A DNA stretch of 64,000 bases from Pedobacter cryoconitis (GCF_014200605.1 NZ_JACHCE010000002.1:425300-489299); one strand, 5' to 3'. Counted from the stretch's first letter, positions 43,653-54,660 are shown. Numbers and translations: made by a program. The notes: generated from the sequence alone by a model not told the origin.

Positions 43653-46600
43653 ATGCTAGGATTTTTAACCAAAGTTTTTGGAAGCAAATCAGAAAGAGAT
43701 ATTAAGGCAATCCAACCACTTGTCATTAAGATAAATGAAGAATACGCTAAACTTTCGGCTTTAAGCAATGATGAATTGCGGAACAAAACTGTCTACTTTA
43801 AGGACGTAATCGCTAAATCTTTAGCTGAAATTGATACCCAGATAAGTACACTGAAAACTAATGCTGAAGGTCAGGATTTATCTTTACCTGAAAAAACTGC
43901 CATTTATGAGCAGATCGATGTATTAGTAAAAGACAGAGATAAATCATTAGAAGTTGTATTGATGGAAATTCTTCCTGCTGCTTTTGCAGTGGTAAAAGAA
44001 ACATCGAGACGCTTTTCTGAAAACCCAACACTTGAAGTAACTGCGTCGCCTTATGACAGGGAATATGCTGCACGCAGGGCGAATGTTAAAATCGAAGGTG
44101 ATAAAGCTTTCTGGGCTAATTCATGGGATGCTGCGGGAAGTACTGTAGTATGGAACATGGTTCACTATGATGTTCAGTTAATTGGTGGTATTGTATTGCA
44201 CAATGGTAAAATTGCTGAGATGGCAACGGGTGAGGGTAAAACGCTGGTAAGTACATTACCTGCTTACCTGAATGCTTTAGCTGGTCAGGGTGTACATATT
44301 GTAACGGTGAATGATTACCTGGCACGACGTGACTCGGAGTGGAATGGTCCTTTATTCGAATTCCACGGTATCAGAGTAGATTGCATCGATAAACATGAGC
44401 CTAACTCTCAGGAACGCAGAAATGCTTACCTGGCTGATATTACTTATGGTACGAACAATGAGTTCGGTTTTGATTATCTGCGTGACAATATGGCGCAGGA
44501 ACCAGGACAACTGGTACAACGTAAATTGCATTTTGCAATGGTCGATGAGGTCGATTCAGTTTTAATTGATGATGCCCGTACTCCTTTAATTATCTCAGGT
44601 CCGGTTCCTTTTGGAGATCAGCATGAATTTCATGAGCTGAAACCAAGAATCGAACGTTTGGTAAATGCGCAGAGAGAGTATGTAACCAAAGCTTTAAATG
44701 AAGCTAAAAAATTAATTGCAGATGGTAAAACCGGAACCGAAGAAGGTGAAGGTGGTTTAGCTTTATTAAGAGCGCACCGTGGTTTACCGAAAAATAAAGC
44801 ACTGATCAAGTTTTTAAGTGAAGGAAATAATAAAAATATCCTGCTTAAAACGGAAAACAGCTATATGGCTGATCAGTCGAAAAATATGCCTAAAGTGGAT
44901 TCTCATTTGTATTTCTACATTGATGAGAAAAACAACCAGGTAGAATTAACAGAGAAAGGTATTGAGCTGATCACTAAATCTGGTGAGGATGAGCATTTCT
45001 TCGTATTGCCTGATGTAGGTACTGAAATTGCTGAAATTGAGAAATCAACTTTAGAAAGTGAAGATAAAGTTGCTCAGAAAGATGCACTAATGCGTGATTA
45101 CTCTATCAAAGCTGAGCGTGTCCACTCTGTGAATCAATTGTTAAAAGCTTATACCTTATTCGAAATAGATGTTGAATACATCATTGATGAAGGTAAAATC
45201 AAAATTGTAGATGAGCAGACTGGTCGTATCATGGATGGCCGTCGTTATTCGGATGGTTTACACCAGGCTATTGAAGCTAAAGAAAATGTGAAAGTAGAAG
45301 ATGCTTCACAAACTTATGCGACAGTTACTTTACAGAACTTCTTCAGAATGTACCATAAATTATGTGGTATGACTGGTACAGCAACAACTGAAGCTGGTGA
45401 GTTCTGGTCAATTTATAAACTGGATGTGGTAGAAATACCTACAAACAGGGTGATGTCAAGATTAGATGAGCAGGATTACGTTTACCGTACTGTTCGTGAA
45501 AAATATAATGCAGTTGCAGAAGAGATCGTTAAATTAACAGAAGCAGGCAGACCAGTATTGGTGGGTACTACCTCTGTAGAGATTTCTGAGCTGTTAAGCC
45601 GCATGTTAAAATTACGTGGTATTAAACACAACGTACTGAATGCGAAAATGCACCAGAAAGAGGCTGATATCGTAGCTGAAGCTGGTCAGGCAGGAACGGT
45701 TACGATTGCAACGAACATGGCTGGTCGTGGTACGGATATTAAATTAGGTGCTGGTGTTAAAGAAGCAGGTGGTTTAGCTATCGTTGGTACAGAGCGTCAT
45801 GAGTCTCGTCGTGTAGACAGACAGTTACGCGGTCGTGCAGGTCGTCAGGGAGATCCGGGTTCTTCTCAGTTCTTCGTTTCGCTTGAGGATAACTTAATGC
45901 GTTTATTTGGTTCTGAGCGTATTTCTAACATCATGGTTAAAATGGGAATTGAAGATGGTGAAGTGATTCAGCATTCTATGATTACCAAATCTATTGAGCG
46001 TGCACAGAAGAAAGTAGAAGAAAATAACTTTGGTATCCGTAAGCGTTTACTGGAATATGATGATGTGATGAACTCACAGCGTTCTGTAATCTACGCTAAA
46101 CGTAAAAATGCTTTGTTCGGTGAGCGTCTGGATGTAGACATGAACAACATGGTATTTGATGTTGCTGAAGATGTGGTTTCTGAATATAAAGAAGCGGGTA
46201 ATTATGAAGGGTTCAAATTAGAGGTAATTAAAAACTTCTCTTTGGATACTGATATTACAGAAGCAGAATTCAGTTCAAGAAGTATCCATATTTTAACGGA
46301 TAAGTTGTTTGAAGAAGCAACTACTTTTTACGCAAGAAAATCTGAAAATATCATCCTTCAGGCAATGCCTGTATTAACACAGGTATTTGAAGAACGTGGT
46401 GATCATATTGAACAGATCGTTGTTCCTTTCACTGACGGAATCAGAAGTATCCAGGTTCCTGTTGAATTGAAAAAAGCAATTGCTAATCATGGCAGAGAAG
46501 TAACGAAATCTTTTGAGAAAACTATCGTTCTTGCTTTAATCGACGAATCATGGAAAGAGCATTTGCGTGAAATGGACGAATTGAAACAGTCTGTACAGAA

Positions 46601-46964
46601 TGCAGTTTATGAGCAAAAAGATCCATTAATCATTTATAAAATGGAAGCTTTCAACTTGTTTAAAAACATGTTGAACGCAGTCAATAAAGAAGTAGTAAGT
46701 TTCTTATATAAAGGTGGTATCCCGATGCAGCAGGAAGCTGATGACATCAGAGAAGCACAGGCACCTAAACCGGTAGCAAGCAGATTACAGCTGTCAAAAC
46801 CTGAATTTGCATCATCAACCAGTACAGGAGATGTACAGTTTGATGATACCCGCGAGGCTGTTCCGCAACAACCGATACGTAAAGAAGTGACCATCGGAAG
46901 AAACGATCCTTGTCCTTGTGGAAGCGGCAAGAAATACAAAAACTGTCATGGTGCAGGATTGTAA
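43653..46964 (+). CDS. secA: Preprotein translocase ATPase SecA
   Basis: This 1103-residue SecA is longer than the E. coli protein (901), as is usual in Bacteroidota. The motor has Walker [14 protein letters not shown] Walker B ([21 protein letters not shown]), [12 protein letters not shown] and [21 protein letters not shown] charged insertion occupies about residues 340-480. The C-terminal zinc-binding SEC-C motif is complete ([16 protein letters not shown]). It drives Sec export together with the SecG encoded at 18790-19149. A hairpin terminator follows. Confidence 0.98.
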   Translation: MLGFLTKVFGSKSERDIKAIQPLVIKINEEYAKLSALSNDELRNKTVYFKDVIAKSLAEIDTQISTLKTNAEGQDLSLPEKTAIYEQIDVLVKDRDKSLEVVLMEILPAAFAVVKETSRRFSENPTLEVTASPYDREYAARRANVKIEGDKAFWANSWDAAGSTVVWNMVHYDVQLIGGIVLHNGKIAEMATGEGKTLVSTLPAYLNALAGQGVHIVTVNDYLARRDSEWNGPLFEFHGIRVDCIDKHEPNSQERRNAYLADITYGTNNEFGFDYLRDNMAQEPGQLVQRKLHFAMVDEVDSVLIDDARTPLIISGPVPFGDQHEFHELKPRIERLVNAQREYVTKALNEAKKLIADGKTGTEEGEGGLALLRAHRGLPKNKALIKFLSEGNNKNILLKTENSYMADQSKNMPKVDSHLYFYIDEKNNQVELTEKGIELITKSGEDEHFFVLPDVGTEIAEIEKSTLESEDKVAQKDALMRDYSIKAERVHSVNQLLKAYTLFEIDVEYIIDEGKIKIVDEQTGRIMDGRRYSDGLHQAIEAKENVKVEDASQTYATVTLQNFFRMYHKLCGMTGTATTEAGEFWSIYKLDVVEIPTNRVMSRLDEQDYVYRTVREKYNAVAEEIVKLTEAGRPVLVGTTSVEISELLSRMLKLRGIKHNVLNAKMHQKEADIVAEAGQAGTVTIATNMAGRGTDIKLGAGVKEAGGLAIVGTERHESRRVDRQLRGRAGRQGDPGSSQFFVSLEDNLMRLFGSERISNIMVKMGIEDGEVIQHSMITKSIERAQKKVEENNFGIRKRLLEYDDVMNSQRSVIYAKRKNALFGERLDVDMNNMVFDVAEDVVSEYKEAGNYEGFKLEVIKNFSLDTDITEAEFSSRSIHILTDKLFEEATTFYARKSENIILQAMPVLTQVFEERGDHIEQIVVPFTDGIRSIQVPVELKKAIANHGREVTKSFEKTIVLALIDESWKEHLREMDELKQSVQNAVYEQKDPLIIYKMEAFNLFKNMLNAVNKEVVSFLYKGGIPMQQEADDIREAQAPKPVASRLQLSKPEFASSTSTGDVQFDDTREAVPQQPIRKEVTIGRNDPCPCGSGKKYKNCHGAGL

Positions 46965-46978
46965 TTTGTAATAGACAT

Positions 46979-47022
46979 AAAGAATGCCGATTTTTGTAAA
47001 AAGAAATCGGCATTCTTTTTTT
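46979..47022 (+). terminator. Intrinsic terminator of secA
   Basis: A 15-bp perfect stem (46979-46993 and 47004-47018, 10-nt loop) is followed by a T-run to 47022. It lies 14 nt past the secA stop. Confidence 0.88.
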
Positions 47023-47043
47023 ATAATAGTTTTACCCCTTTCT

Positions 47044-47469
47044 ATGAGATCATTTTTTACATTCATTATTTGTTGCTTTTCTCTGGCAGGTTTTTCTCAG
47101 AAAAGAGGAGAAGTAGTCATTGTTAAAGATCCGCTGATTGATAGCCTGATTGAAAAGAGGATTGCTTTAAACAAGAAAGCAGCTCCTGTGACCGGGCATA
47201 GAACTGGCGGGGCAATTGTGCCGCAAATGGGCTACCGTGTACAGGTATTTTATGGCTCAGACAGAAGGAAGACTTTTAATGAACAGGCACGTTTTAAATC
47301 AGCTTATCCAAAGCTGAATACTTATATTACTTATAAAGTACCTAATTATTATCTCCGTGTGGGAGATTTCAGAACACGTCTGGAAGCCCAGAAATTGATG
47401 AATGAACTCAGGTCAACCTTCCCGACTTTGTTTATTTTCAGAGAAAAAATCAATGCACCCCGTTTATAG
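47044..47469 (+). CDS. SPOR-domain secreted protein
   Basis: The product has 141 residues from ATG at 47044; the upstream TTG start lies in the secA terminator. It has a signal peptide (MRSFFTFIICCFSLAGFSQ) and a C-terminal SPOR-type fold (GYRVQVFYGSDRRKTFNEQARFK, YYLRVGDFRTRLEAQKLMNELR). SPOR domains bind denuded peptidoglycan strands, often at division sites. It lies 8 nt before the amidohydrolase gene, so the two may be cotranscribed. Confidence 0.82.
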   Translation: MRSFFTFIICCFSLAGFSQKRGEVVIVKDPLIDSLIEKRIALNKKAAPVTGHRTGGAIVPQMGYRVQVFYGSDRRKTFNEQARFKSAYPKLNTYITYKVPNYYLRVGDFRTRLEAQKLMNELRSTFPTLFIFREKINAPRL

Positions 47470-47477
47470 CAAATCAG

Positions 47478-48665
47478 ATGATTAACAAAGAACAGATTCA
47501 AAATTTAGCGCATACTATATTTCAGGACGTTGTCGGTTATCGCCAGCATCTTCACATGAATCCGGAACTTTCTTTTGAAGAGTTTCAGACCTCAGCATTT
47601 ATTAAGGAGAAACTAACCGCATGGGGTATCCCTTTCACGAGTATGGCAAAGACTGGTGTAGTTGGCTTAATTCAAGGAGATCTGCCCTCGGAAGAGGTTA
47701 TCGCCCTGCGTGGTGATATTGATGCCCTGCCAATCATTGAAGCAAATGACAAGCCTTATGTTTCAAAGAATCCAGGGGTAATGCATGCCTGCGGACATGA
47801 CGTGCATACTTCATCTTTGTTAGGTGCTGCTTATATTCTGAATGAAATGAAAGCTGAGTTTGGCGGGACTATTAAACTGATTTTTCAGCCGGGAGAAGAA
47901 ATGCTGCCTGGTGGTGCAAGTCTGATGATTGCCGAAGGAGTACTAGAGAACCCAAGGCCATCAGGTATCATAGGACAGCATGTAATGCCCTGGATTGACG
48001 CTGGAAAGGTTGGTTTCCGTTCTGGTATTTATATGGCATCTGCCGATGAATTATATGTAACTGTAAAAGGAAAAGGCGGACATGCCGCACAGCCTCAGCA
48101 AAATATTGATCCGGTATTAATTACTTCTCATATCATTGTTGCTTTACAGCAGATCGTAAGCCGTTATGCTGATCCAAGATTGCCATCTGTGCTTTCTTTC
48201 GGAAAGGTAATTGCGAATGGTGCGACTAATATTATTCCTAATGAAGTGAAACTTGAAGGAACTTTCAGAACGCTGAATGAAGAATGGCGTGCAGAGGCTA
48301 AACGCCTGATGAAGAAAATGGCCGAAGGTATTGCTGAAAGTATGGGTGGCAGCTGTGAGTTTAACATCATGCATGGTTATCCTTTTTTAGTGAATGAAGA
48401 AAAAATTAGTGCGAGTGCCCGTGGTTATGCTGAGGATTATTTAGGTAAAGAAAATGTTGTTGATCTGGATATCTGGATGGCTGCTGAAGATTTTGCTTAT
48501 TATTCTCAGGTTACTGATGCTTGTTTCTATCGCTTAGGTACTGGAAATGAGGCTAAAGGGACTAAATATTCTGTGCATCATCCAAATTTTGATGTAGATG
48601 AAGATGCTTTAAAGATATCTACTGGTCTGATGGCTTATATCGCTTTAAAGCAATTAGGAAACTAA
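47478..48665 (+). CDS. M20 family N-acyl amino acid amidohydrolase
   Basis: This 395-residue M20D metallopeptidase has the metal-binding motifs MHACGHDVHTSSLLGAA and FQPGEEMLPGGAS, plus a dimerisation domain with GKGGHAAQPQQNIDP. C-terminal MAAEDFAYY supplies the last metal ligand region. It cleaves N-acyl amino acids or related amides, as hippurate hydrolases do. No signal peptide is visible, so it is cytoplasmic. It lies in a run of four same-strand genes (47044-50422). Confidence 0.9.
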   Translation: MINKEQIQNLAHTIFQDVVGYRQHLHMNPELSFEEFQTSAFIKEKLTAWGIPFTSMAKTGVVGLIQGDLPSEEVIALRGDIDALPIIEANDKPYVSKNPGVMHACGHDVHTSSLLGAAYILNEMKAEFGGTIKLIFQPGEEMLPGGASLMIAEGVLENPRPSGIIGQHVMPWIDAGKVGFRSGIYMASADELYVTVKGKGGHAAQPQQNIDPVLITSHIIVALQQIVSRYADPRLPSVLSFGKVIANGATNIIPNEVKLEGTFRTLNEEWRAEAKRLMKKMAEGIAESMGGSCEFNIMHGYPFLVNEEKISASARGYAEDYLGKENVVDLDIWMAAEDFAYYSQVTDACFYRLGTGNEAKGTKYSVHHPNFDVDEDALKISTGLMAYIALKQLGN

Positions 48666-48674
48666 GGTTTGAAG

Positions 48675-49610
48675 ATGAAGAGCCTGATCATCGCTACTGT
48701 TTTAATGGTAAGCTGGTATGGAGGATTTGCACAGCAGATTCCCCGTTTTAATCCTGATACGATTAAGACTATCCAGCTGGATTCTAATGTGAATATCGTA
48801 GCGCAGAAGTTAAGTGTGGAGACTTTTATTAAGGCTATTACCACGGATACGAGCTTCTATGCAGCTTTCAGAAAGATGAAAAAGTATAGTTTCATTGCTG
48901 AAAACAGGATTTTTACTTATGACAAGAAGAATAAGGTAAACGGAAAGATTTACCGCAAAATCAGACATTCTAATTCCGGCCCTGTAAAAATGGAATACCT
49001 GGTTAAACAGGATACGGGTAAGGTGTTTAAAAAGAATGGTAAGTATCAGTTGTATACGGTAGAGATGTTTGATTACATTTTTATGAATGCCTATAAGTCT
49101 GACTTTGTTCCTAATGCAGCTTCTGCTGCTCCGGCAGGTAAGGGCGATACCAATTCAGGTTATAAAGAGAAGTTGAAAACACTGATTTTTAATCCTGGAA
49201 AACCGGTAAAAGGAATTCCTTTTATTGGAAGTAAAACGGAGATTTTTACGGCAAATATGCGCCAGTATTATGATTATAACTTCCAGAGCGGAACTTATCT
49301 GGATTCTATCCCTGTATACCGTTTCAGGGTAAGTGTTAAAGATGATCTGAGTAAATGGACTAAGGACGGCCTGATGATTAAAGAGCTGATTACGATTTTT
49401 GATAAACGTGATTTTGCAATTCTTGGCCGTTATGTAGATATGAAATACAGCAATATGCTGTTTGATTTTGATGTGCAGATGAATATTGAAATGGGATATT
49501 TTGGAGATGATAAATTGCCAACCAAGATTACCTATCAGGGGAATTGGAATGTGCCTTTCAAGAAAGAGGAAAGGGCAAGCTTTTTGATCCTGCATAAAGA
49601 TTATCACTAG
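48675..49610 (+). CDS. Secreted uncharacterised protein
   Basis: The product has 311 residues from ATG at 48675; a TTG two codons earlier is less likely. It has a signal peptide (about 20 residues, ending GGFAQ). The mature part is rich in Lys, Tyr and beta strands (KYSFIAENRIFTYDKKNK, YYDYNFQSGTYLDSIPVYRFRV). The pattern recalls Bacteroidota periplasmic or outer-membrane lipoprotein-sorting-like proteins with no proven function. It follows the amidohydrolase by 9 nt and precedes another unknown gene by 11 nt. Confidence 0.65.
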   Translation: MKSLIIATVLMVSWYGGFAQQIPRFNPDTIKTIQLDSNVNIVAQKLSVETFIKAITTDTSFYAAFRKMKKYSFIAENRIFTYDKKNKVNGKIYRKIRHSNSGPVKMEYLVKQDTGKVFKKNGKYQLYTVEMFDYIFMNAYKSDFVPNAASAAPAGKGDTNSGYKEKLKTLIFNPGKPVKGIPFIGSKTEIFTANMRQYYDYNFQSGTYLDSIPVYRFRVSVKDDLSKWTKDGLMIKELITIFDKRDFAILGRYVDMKYSNMLFDFDVQMNIEMGYFGDDKLPTKITYQGNWNVPFKKEERASFLILHKDYH

Positions 49611-49621
49611 AATTTTAAGGA

Positions 49622-50422
49622 ATGACGCATCAGCAGATATTAGATAAACTGGCAGCCGGAGACTTAGTTTCCTGTATTGATGATGAACTGGCCAGATTGG
49701 TAGGCTGGTCAATGAATTGGGAATTGGAAACTGCAGAGCAGCAAATGGCTGATTTTCTTCCTAAATTATTGTCCCGGTGGAATTGTGTTTTGAATGCCGG
49801 GAAAGATGAGATTGATGCACATTATAAACAGAAAGTAGTTCTTGTATTGGCTGTATTACTGCATAAGTATGGTTTTAAAGATAAAACGATCACGGCGGAA
49901 GCTTTAAAAGCAATTGACAAATTGAATAAAGGTGTGGTGCTGAGTGATCATTTTTTCAGAAAAACGGATGAGATCAAAGCAGTTTTAAATTCAGCGCCTG
50001 TACCACTAAAAAAAAGACCAGGGCATCGCGATAGTATCACTTTCTACAGGCCAAAAGATGTCATTTCATTCCAATTGGATGGTCAGTTTTATGCGGCTTA
50101 TATACACCGTTTTATGAGACAGAATGATTGCCCTGTTATAGAATTTTACGATCAGGTTTTTACGCAGGTTCCTGAATTAAAGGACCTGAAGAATTTGAAA
50201 GCCAGAGGGGCTGTCTATAATGATGGTATAGCAAGAATTTCCCTTGATGCTATTTATTTGATGAAATATCTGCCTGACCTGGCAAATCAGGTTCATCTGA
50301 TTGCTGCAGGCGTAGAAGAAAAACCTTCAAATGACCATCTGGAAGAGTCTGTCGGGATATATGGAATGAGTGATATATTCCGGATACAAGATTCGATCAG
50401 GGGTATGTTCATGCCACGTTAA
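49622..50422 (+). CDS. Uncharacterised protein, possibly with an Imm26-like segment
   Basis: This 266-residue protein has no signal peptide. The first half is helical (about 1-115). The second half contains RPKDVISFQLDGQFYAAYIH, which distantly resembles the Imm26 immunity-protein pattern, followed by RFMRQNDCPVIEFYD. This resemblance is weak. It is the last gene of a four-gene run after secA. No toxin gene is nearby. Confidence 0.6.
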   Translation: MTHQQILDKLAAGDLVSCIDDELARLVGWSMNWELETAEQQMADFLPKLLSRWNCVLNAGKDEIDAHYKQKVVLVLAVLLHKYGFKDKTITAEALKAIDKLNKGVVLSDHFFRKTDEIKAVLNSAPVPLKKRPGHRDSITFYRPKDVISFQLDGQFYAAYIHRFMRQNDCPVIEFYDQVFTQVPELKDLKNLKARGAVYNDGIARISLDAIYLMKYLPDLANQVHLIAAGVEEKPSNDHLEESVGIYGMSDIFRIQDSIRGMFMPR

Positions 50423-50478
50423 AAATCAAACATTACCAATAGGTCCGAAAGCTTTACCTAAAAAATAGCTAAATTGGT

Positions 50479-50486
50479 TACCTTTG
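50479..50486 (+). promoter_or_regulatory. -7 box of the SGNH-dnaG-yraN operon
   Basis: TACCTTTG is an exact TAnnTTTG match, 61 nt before the SGNH gene. The -33 element is not clear. Confidence 0.45.
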
Positions 50487-50547
50487 TTACTCTGGGAATC
50501 TTAACCAGATTTCCGGCTATACAGACCTATTCTAACCTTCAAACCGC

Positions 50548-51219
50548 ATGTTAATGAAAAGATTTATTCAAACAATGGCATTTCTGGCTGCAGGATGCCT
50601 GTTAATTACTTTTACGGCTATGAAAGCCAAATCTAAGAAGATTATTTTCTTTGGTGATTCGATTACTCAGCAAGGGGCCCAGCCGGGTGGATATGTTGAT
50701 CTAATCAGCAAAAAACTAAGTTCCTCAACTTACGAGGTAATTGGTGCTGGGATTGGCGGGAATAAAGTATATGATCTTTATCTGCGTTTAGAAGATGATG
50801 TTTTAAATAAAAAACCAGATTTGGTCGTTATTTATATCGGTGTAAATGATGTTTGGCACAAACAGAGTTCTCATACGGGAACGGATCTGGATAAATTTGT
50901 GAAATTCTATCAGGCATTAATTAATAAAATTCAGACTAATGGTGCTAAAGTTGTCGTTTGTACACCAGCAGTTATTGGAGAGAAAAAGAATGGTTCCAAT
51001 GAACTGGATGCTGAACTGGATAAATATTCGGCAGCGATCAGAGAACTGGCCACTAAAAATAAACTGGTGTTATGCGATCTGAGAAAGTTGTTTACGGAAT
51101 ATGATTTGCAGAATAATCCGCAGGATCTTGCAAAAGGGATCTTAACAACTGATGGAGTACACCTTAATGAAAAAGGGAATCAAACGTTAGCTGCAACATT
51201 GATACCGCTAGTCAAGTAA
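50548..51219 (+). CDS. SGNH/GDSL hydrolase, exported
   Basis: This 223-residue protein has an N-terminal signal-like helix (about 1-22) and the SGNH blocks IFFGDSITQQG (Ser), AGIGGNK (Gly), YIGVNDVW (Asn) and DGVHLNEKG (Asp and His). It is a likely carbohydrate or lipid esterase. The gene precedes dnaG by 9 nt, so it is probably cotranscribed with it, though the functions seem unrelated. Confidence 0.85.
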   Translation: MLMKRFIQTMAFLAAGCLLITFTAMKAKSKKIIFFGDSITQQGAQPGGYVDLISKKLSSSTYEVIGAGIGGNKVYDLYLRLEDDVLNKKPDLVVIYIGVNDVWHKQSSHTGTDLDKFVKFYQALINKIQTNGAKVVVCTPAVIGEKKNGSNELDAELDKYSAAIRELATKNKLVLCDLRKLFTEYDLQNNPQDLAKGILTTDGVHLNEKGNQTLAATLIPLVK

Positions 51220-51228
51220 TTTGTTTGA

Positions 51229-53214
51229 ATGATATATCAGGATACTATTAACAAGATTATGGACACTTCCCGTATTGAGGAAGTTGTCGGTGATTTTGTG
51301 TCTTTAAAAAAGCGTGGGACAAGCTTAATTGGTAATTGTCCTTTTCATAATGAAAAAACACCTTCTTTTCACGTATCGGTAACGAAAGGCATTTATAAAT
51401 GCTTTGGTTGCGGTAAGGGTGGAGACTCTGTGCATTTTATTATGGATCACGAGAAGTATTCTTATCCTGAGGCCCTAAAATATCTTGCACAAAAGTACAA
51501 TATTGAGGTAGAGGAGACGGAAGAAAGCCCACAGGTAATTGAGGCTAACAACGCGCGGGAAAGTTTATATGTAGTCTCTTTGTATGCAGCAAATTATTTT
51601 GCCAACGAATTGTGGACTGGTGAACAGGGCCGGGCAATTGGTCTGAGCTATTTCAAAGAGCGGGGGTTCCGGGAAGATATTATTAAGAAATTTGAACTGG
51701 GATATTCTCCTGATCATTGGGATGCTTTAATCCTGAGTGCTGCTGCGGCAGGGCATAAGGAAGAGTACCTGGAAAAAACAGGTTTGGCTATCCGTAATGA
51801 AAAAGGAAAGGTCTATGACCGTTTCCGTGGAAGGGTAATGTTCCCTATTCACAATTTTACGGGCAGGGTGATTGGTTTTGGTGGCAGAACACTGAAAACG
51901 GACAAGAATGTTCCTAAATATGTCAATTCTCCTGAGAGTGATATTTACCATAAATCCAATGTGCTTTATGGTCTGTTTCAGGCGAAAAAAGCAATTCGCG
52001 ATTTAGATAATTGTTATCTGGTTGAAGGTTATGCGGATGTGCTTTCTGTACATCAGGCAAACATTGAGAATGTGGTAGCCTCTTCCGGTACTTCATTGAC
52101 CATAGAGCAAATCAGGCTGATCGGGCGCTTTACGAAAAATGTAACCATTCTGTATGATGGTGATGCTGCGGGTATCAAAGCTTCATTGCGTGGACTGGAT
52201 ATGATTCTGGAGGAAGGGCTGAATGTGAAGGTTGTAAACTTTCCTGATGGCCATGACCCGGATTCTTATATGCACAAGGTTGGTGCCGGTGTTTTTAAAA
52301 CTTACATAGAGAATAACCGTAAGGATTTTATTCTCTATAAGGCCGATATCCTGCTTAAGGAGGCAGGTACAGATCCGATTAAACGTGCTGGTATTATCAG
52401 GGATATTGTAGAAAGTATCGCCAAGATACCTGATGAAATTAAGGTTTCTGTCTTTGTCAGGGAATGTAGTCATCTGCTCCAGGTAAGTGAGCATACACTA
52501 ATGACCGAGCTGAACAAAATGCGGAATGCCAAATTTAAAAAAGGCAATCAGAGCAATCAGGGGCAACAATATCAAAGGCCATCAGCAAATAACCAGTCAT
52601 TTTCTGCTTACCCGGACGGACCGCCGGATAATCTTTTTGATGATAATGCCGGGCCTGATCTTCCGGAGATGGAGGTTGTTGCTGATGATGATTTGCTGCA
52701 GGAGCATGAAATAATAAGACTTTTACTGGCATTTGGCCATGAGCTGGTGAGCTGGGATAATATCGATAATATGTACATCGGATCGTTTATCATGCAGAAT
52801 CTGTCTGATGTAACTTTCGAAAATGAAATCTGTAAGCTGATTATTCAGAATTATAAAGAAGAGATTGAGAATGGGCATTTGCCTGTGGCGAATCAGTTTA
52901 TCACCAATGAGAACCGTAAAATTGCTGATTTAGCGATTACTTTATCTACTTCTCCCCATTCACTCAGTGAGAACTGGTATAATAAACATCAGATTTACGT
53001 AAGGGATGAAACGGTGAATCTGAAGGCAACCATTCTTGGCGGCTTATATCATTTGAAAAAGAAGAAAGTTGAACGTCTTTTATTAGGGTTATTGCAGGAA
53101 ATAAAGGCAGAGCCTGATCCGGTTAATCAGGATATTCTGATGGGAAAATATGCTTTTATGAAAAATGTGGAGCGTGAAATATCTAAGTTTTTAGGTTCTG
53201 TAGTCATTAAATAA
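51229..53214 (+). CDS. dnaG: DNA primase
   Basis: This 661-residue primase makes RNA primers for replication. The N-terminal zinc ribbon has CPFHNEKTPSFHV and CFGCGKGGD. The catalytic domain includes FRGRVMFPIHN and VIGFGGR, and the TOPRIM part has LVEGYADVLS and YDGDAAG. A low-complexity segment (about 430-460) precedes the C-terminal DnaB-binding region. The stop overlaps the yraN start (TAATG). Confidence 0.97.
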   Translation: MIYQDTINKIMDTSRIEEVVGDFVSLKKRGTSLIGNCPFHNEKTPSFHVSVTKGIYKCFGCGKGGDSVHFIMDHEKYSYPEALKYLAQKYNIEVEETEESPQVIEANNARESLYVVSLYAANYFANELWTGEQGRAIGLSYFKERGFREDIIKKFELGYSPDHWDALILSAAAAGHKEEYLEKTGLAIRNEKGKVYDRFRGRVMFPIHNFTGRVIGFGGRTLKTDKNVPKYVNSPESDIYHKSNVLYGLFQAKKAIRDLDNCYLVEGYADVLSVHQANIENVVASSGTSLTIEQIRLIGRFTKNVTILYDGDAAGIKASLRGLDMILEEGLNVKVVNFPDGHDPDSYMHKVGAGVFKTYIENNRKDFILYKADILLKEAGTDPIKRAGIIRDIVESIAKIPDEIKVSVFVRECSHLLQVSEHTLMTELNKMRNAKFKKGNQSNQGQQYQRPSANNQSFSAYPDGPPDNLFDDNAGPDLPEMEVVADDDLLQEHEIIRLLLAFGHELVSWDNIDNMYIGSFIMQNLSDVTFENEICKLIIQNYKEEIENGHLPVANQFITNENRKIADLAITLSTSPHSLSENWYNKHQIYVRDETVNLKATILGGLYHLKKKKVERLLLGLLQEIKAEPDPVNQDILMGKYAFMKNVEREISKFLGSVVIK

Positions 53215-53576
53215 TGGCAGCGCATAACGAACTGGGAAAAACAGGCGAGCTGCTTGCTGCAAGCTATCTGGAAACCCGTGGTTATCGTATCCTGGAAAAA
53301 AACTGGGTCCATAAAAGGGCAGAAATAGACTTAATTGCTTTTTATGACAGTAAGCTTATTTTTGTTGAAGTAAAAACCCGTAGCTCTGTCAGCTATGGAG
53401 AGCCAGAGGATTTTGTGGACTGGAAGAAAGAGAAACAGCTGGAATTTGCCTCTTCTGTCTATATCGAAAGAAAGAACCATCAGGGGGAAATCCGTTATGA
53501 TATTGTTGCAATTGTTTTTGAAAATGAACAACTTTATAAAATTAATCACATTGAAGATGCATTTTGGCCAAACTAA
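53214..53576 (+). CDS. YraN family (UPF0102) nuclease-like protein
   Basis: This 120-residue protein has the YraN pattern: LGKTGELLAASYLETRGYRIL, RAEIDLIAF and IFVEVKTRSS, the Glu-Asp-ExK core of the restriction-endonuclease fold. It is probably a DNA-processing nuclease; the function of the family is not settled. It overlaps dnaG by 1 nt and the glutaminyl cyclase gene by 20 nt. Confidence 0.92.
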   Translation: MAAHNELGKTGELLAASYLETRGYRILEKNWVHKRAEIDLIAFYDSKLIFVEVKTRSSVSYGEPEDFVDWKKEKQLEFASSVYIERKNHQGEIRYDIVAIVFENEQLYKINHIEDAFWPN

Positions 53577-54660
53577 TACGCTCGTTAAATTACCTAAATT
53601 AATCCTGTTGATCTGTTTGCTTACGGGCATTGCTTTCGTGATTTCCTGTAAAAATAGCGGGAGTCAAACGCAGGTACTGAGTTTCAAAACCCCTGAGCAG
53701 GGACAAGGTTATGGACTGGGTGAGGATGTTAAAGTACAGTTGGATGTGCCTGCTGATGAAAAAATCAGCAGTATCAGTTATTTGCTGGATGGTAAAGTTG
53801 TCGGGACAAAAAATGATGCAACTGCATTGACGATCAAAACTGATAGTTTATCTCTGGGCTATAAGCTGATTACAGCTATAGTGGATAACGGGTCAAAGAA
53901 AGATACAGCTACAATCAATATTGTGCTAAAATCGGCGGTTAAACCAACGCAGTTTAGCTATAAGGTGATCAATACGTTTCCGCACGATACAAGTTCATAT
54001 ACCCAGGGTCTGGAATATCATAATGGCCGTTTGCTGGAAAGCAGTGGTGAATATGGTTTTTCTACTTTAAAATGGGTGAACCTGCAGACTGGTAAAGCGT
54101 CTCCAAAGATTGAACTGGATAAGAAATTTTTTGGTGAAGGTTCAACACTGATTGGTGATAAGATAATCTTACTGACCTGGAAAGAAGATGTAGGTTTTGT
54201 TTATGACGCCAAAACTTTAAAGCAGGTAGGTACTTTCCCATATCAGAACAGCAGGGAAGGATGGGGACTGGCATTTGACGGGAAACGCATTGTCAAGTCT
54301 GACGGGACGAACAGAATCTGGTTTTTAAACAAAGATACTTATAAGGAAGAAAGCTATATTGACGTCTATGATAACAACGGACAGGTAGATCAGCTGAATG
54401 AACTGGAGGTTGTAGACGGGAAAATTTACGCCAACATCTACCAAACAGATAAAATAGCTGTTATAGACCCTAAAAGCGGCTCTGTGTTGAGTTATATTGA
54501 TCTGACCGGAATCTTACCGGCAAAAGATAGATTTCCTAATACAGACGTCCTGAATGGTATTGCATGGGATGCTGCTGGCAAACGTCTTTTTGTGACAGGT
54601 AAGAAATTTAGCAAACTATTCCAGATACAACTGGTTCCGGCTGTCCCTGCTTCAAAGTAG
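53557..54660 (+). CDS. Glutaminyl-peptide cyclotransferase (glutamine cyclotransferase), lipoprotein
   Basis: The product has 367 residues from ATG at 53557; the longer frame lacks a signal sequence and lies within yraN. A lipoprotein signal ends at FVISC. The N-terminal ~100 residues form an Ig-like domain (VKVQLDVPADEKISSISYLLDG). Residues from about 120 have the glutamine-cyclotransferase propeller: FPHDTSSYTQGLEYHNGRLLESSGEYG, NREGWGLAFDG-like blocks, LNELEVVDGKIYANIY and LNGIAWD. The enzyme forms N-terminal pyroglutamate on secreted proteins, common in Bacteroidota after signal-peptide cleavage exposes Gln. Confidence 0.87.
   Translation: MHFGQTNTLVKLPKLILLICLLTGIAFVISCKNSGSQTQVLSFKTPEQGQGYGLGEDVKVQLDVPADEKISSISYLLDGKVVGTKNDATALTIKTDSLSLGYKLITAIVDNGSKKDTATINIVLKSAVKPTQFSYKVINTFPHDTSSYTQGLEYHNGRLLESSGEYGFSTLKWVNLQTGKASPKIELDKKFFGEGSTLIGDKIILLTWKEDVGFVYDAKTLKQVGTFPYQNSREGWGLAFDGKRIVKSDGTNRIWFLNKDTYKEESYIDVYDNNGQVDQLNELEVVDGKIYANIYQTDKIAVIDPKSGSVLSYIDLTGILPAKDRFPNTDVLNGIAWDAAGKRLFVTGKKFSKLFQIQLVPAVPASK

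Noticed and set aside
46984..47043. Upstream start of the SPOR protein
   Set aside because: The region is the secA terminator, and the signal peptide begins at 47044.
53395..53556. Long N-terminal extension of the glutaminyl cyclase
   Set aside because: It lies within yraN in another frame, and the lipoprotein signal starts at 53557.
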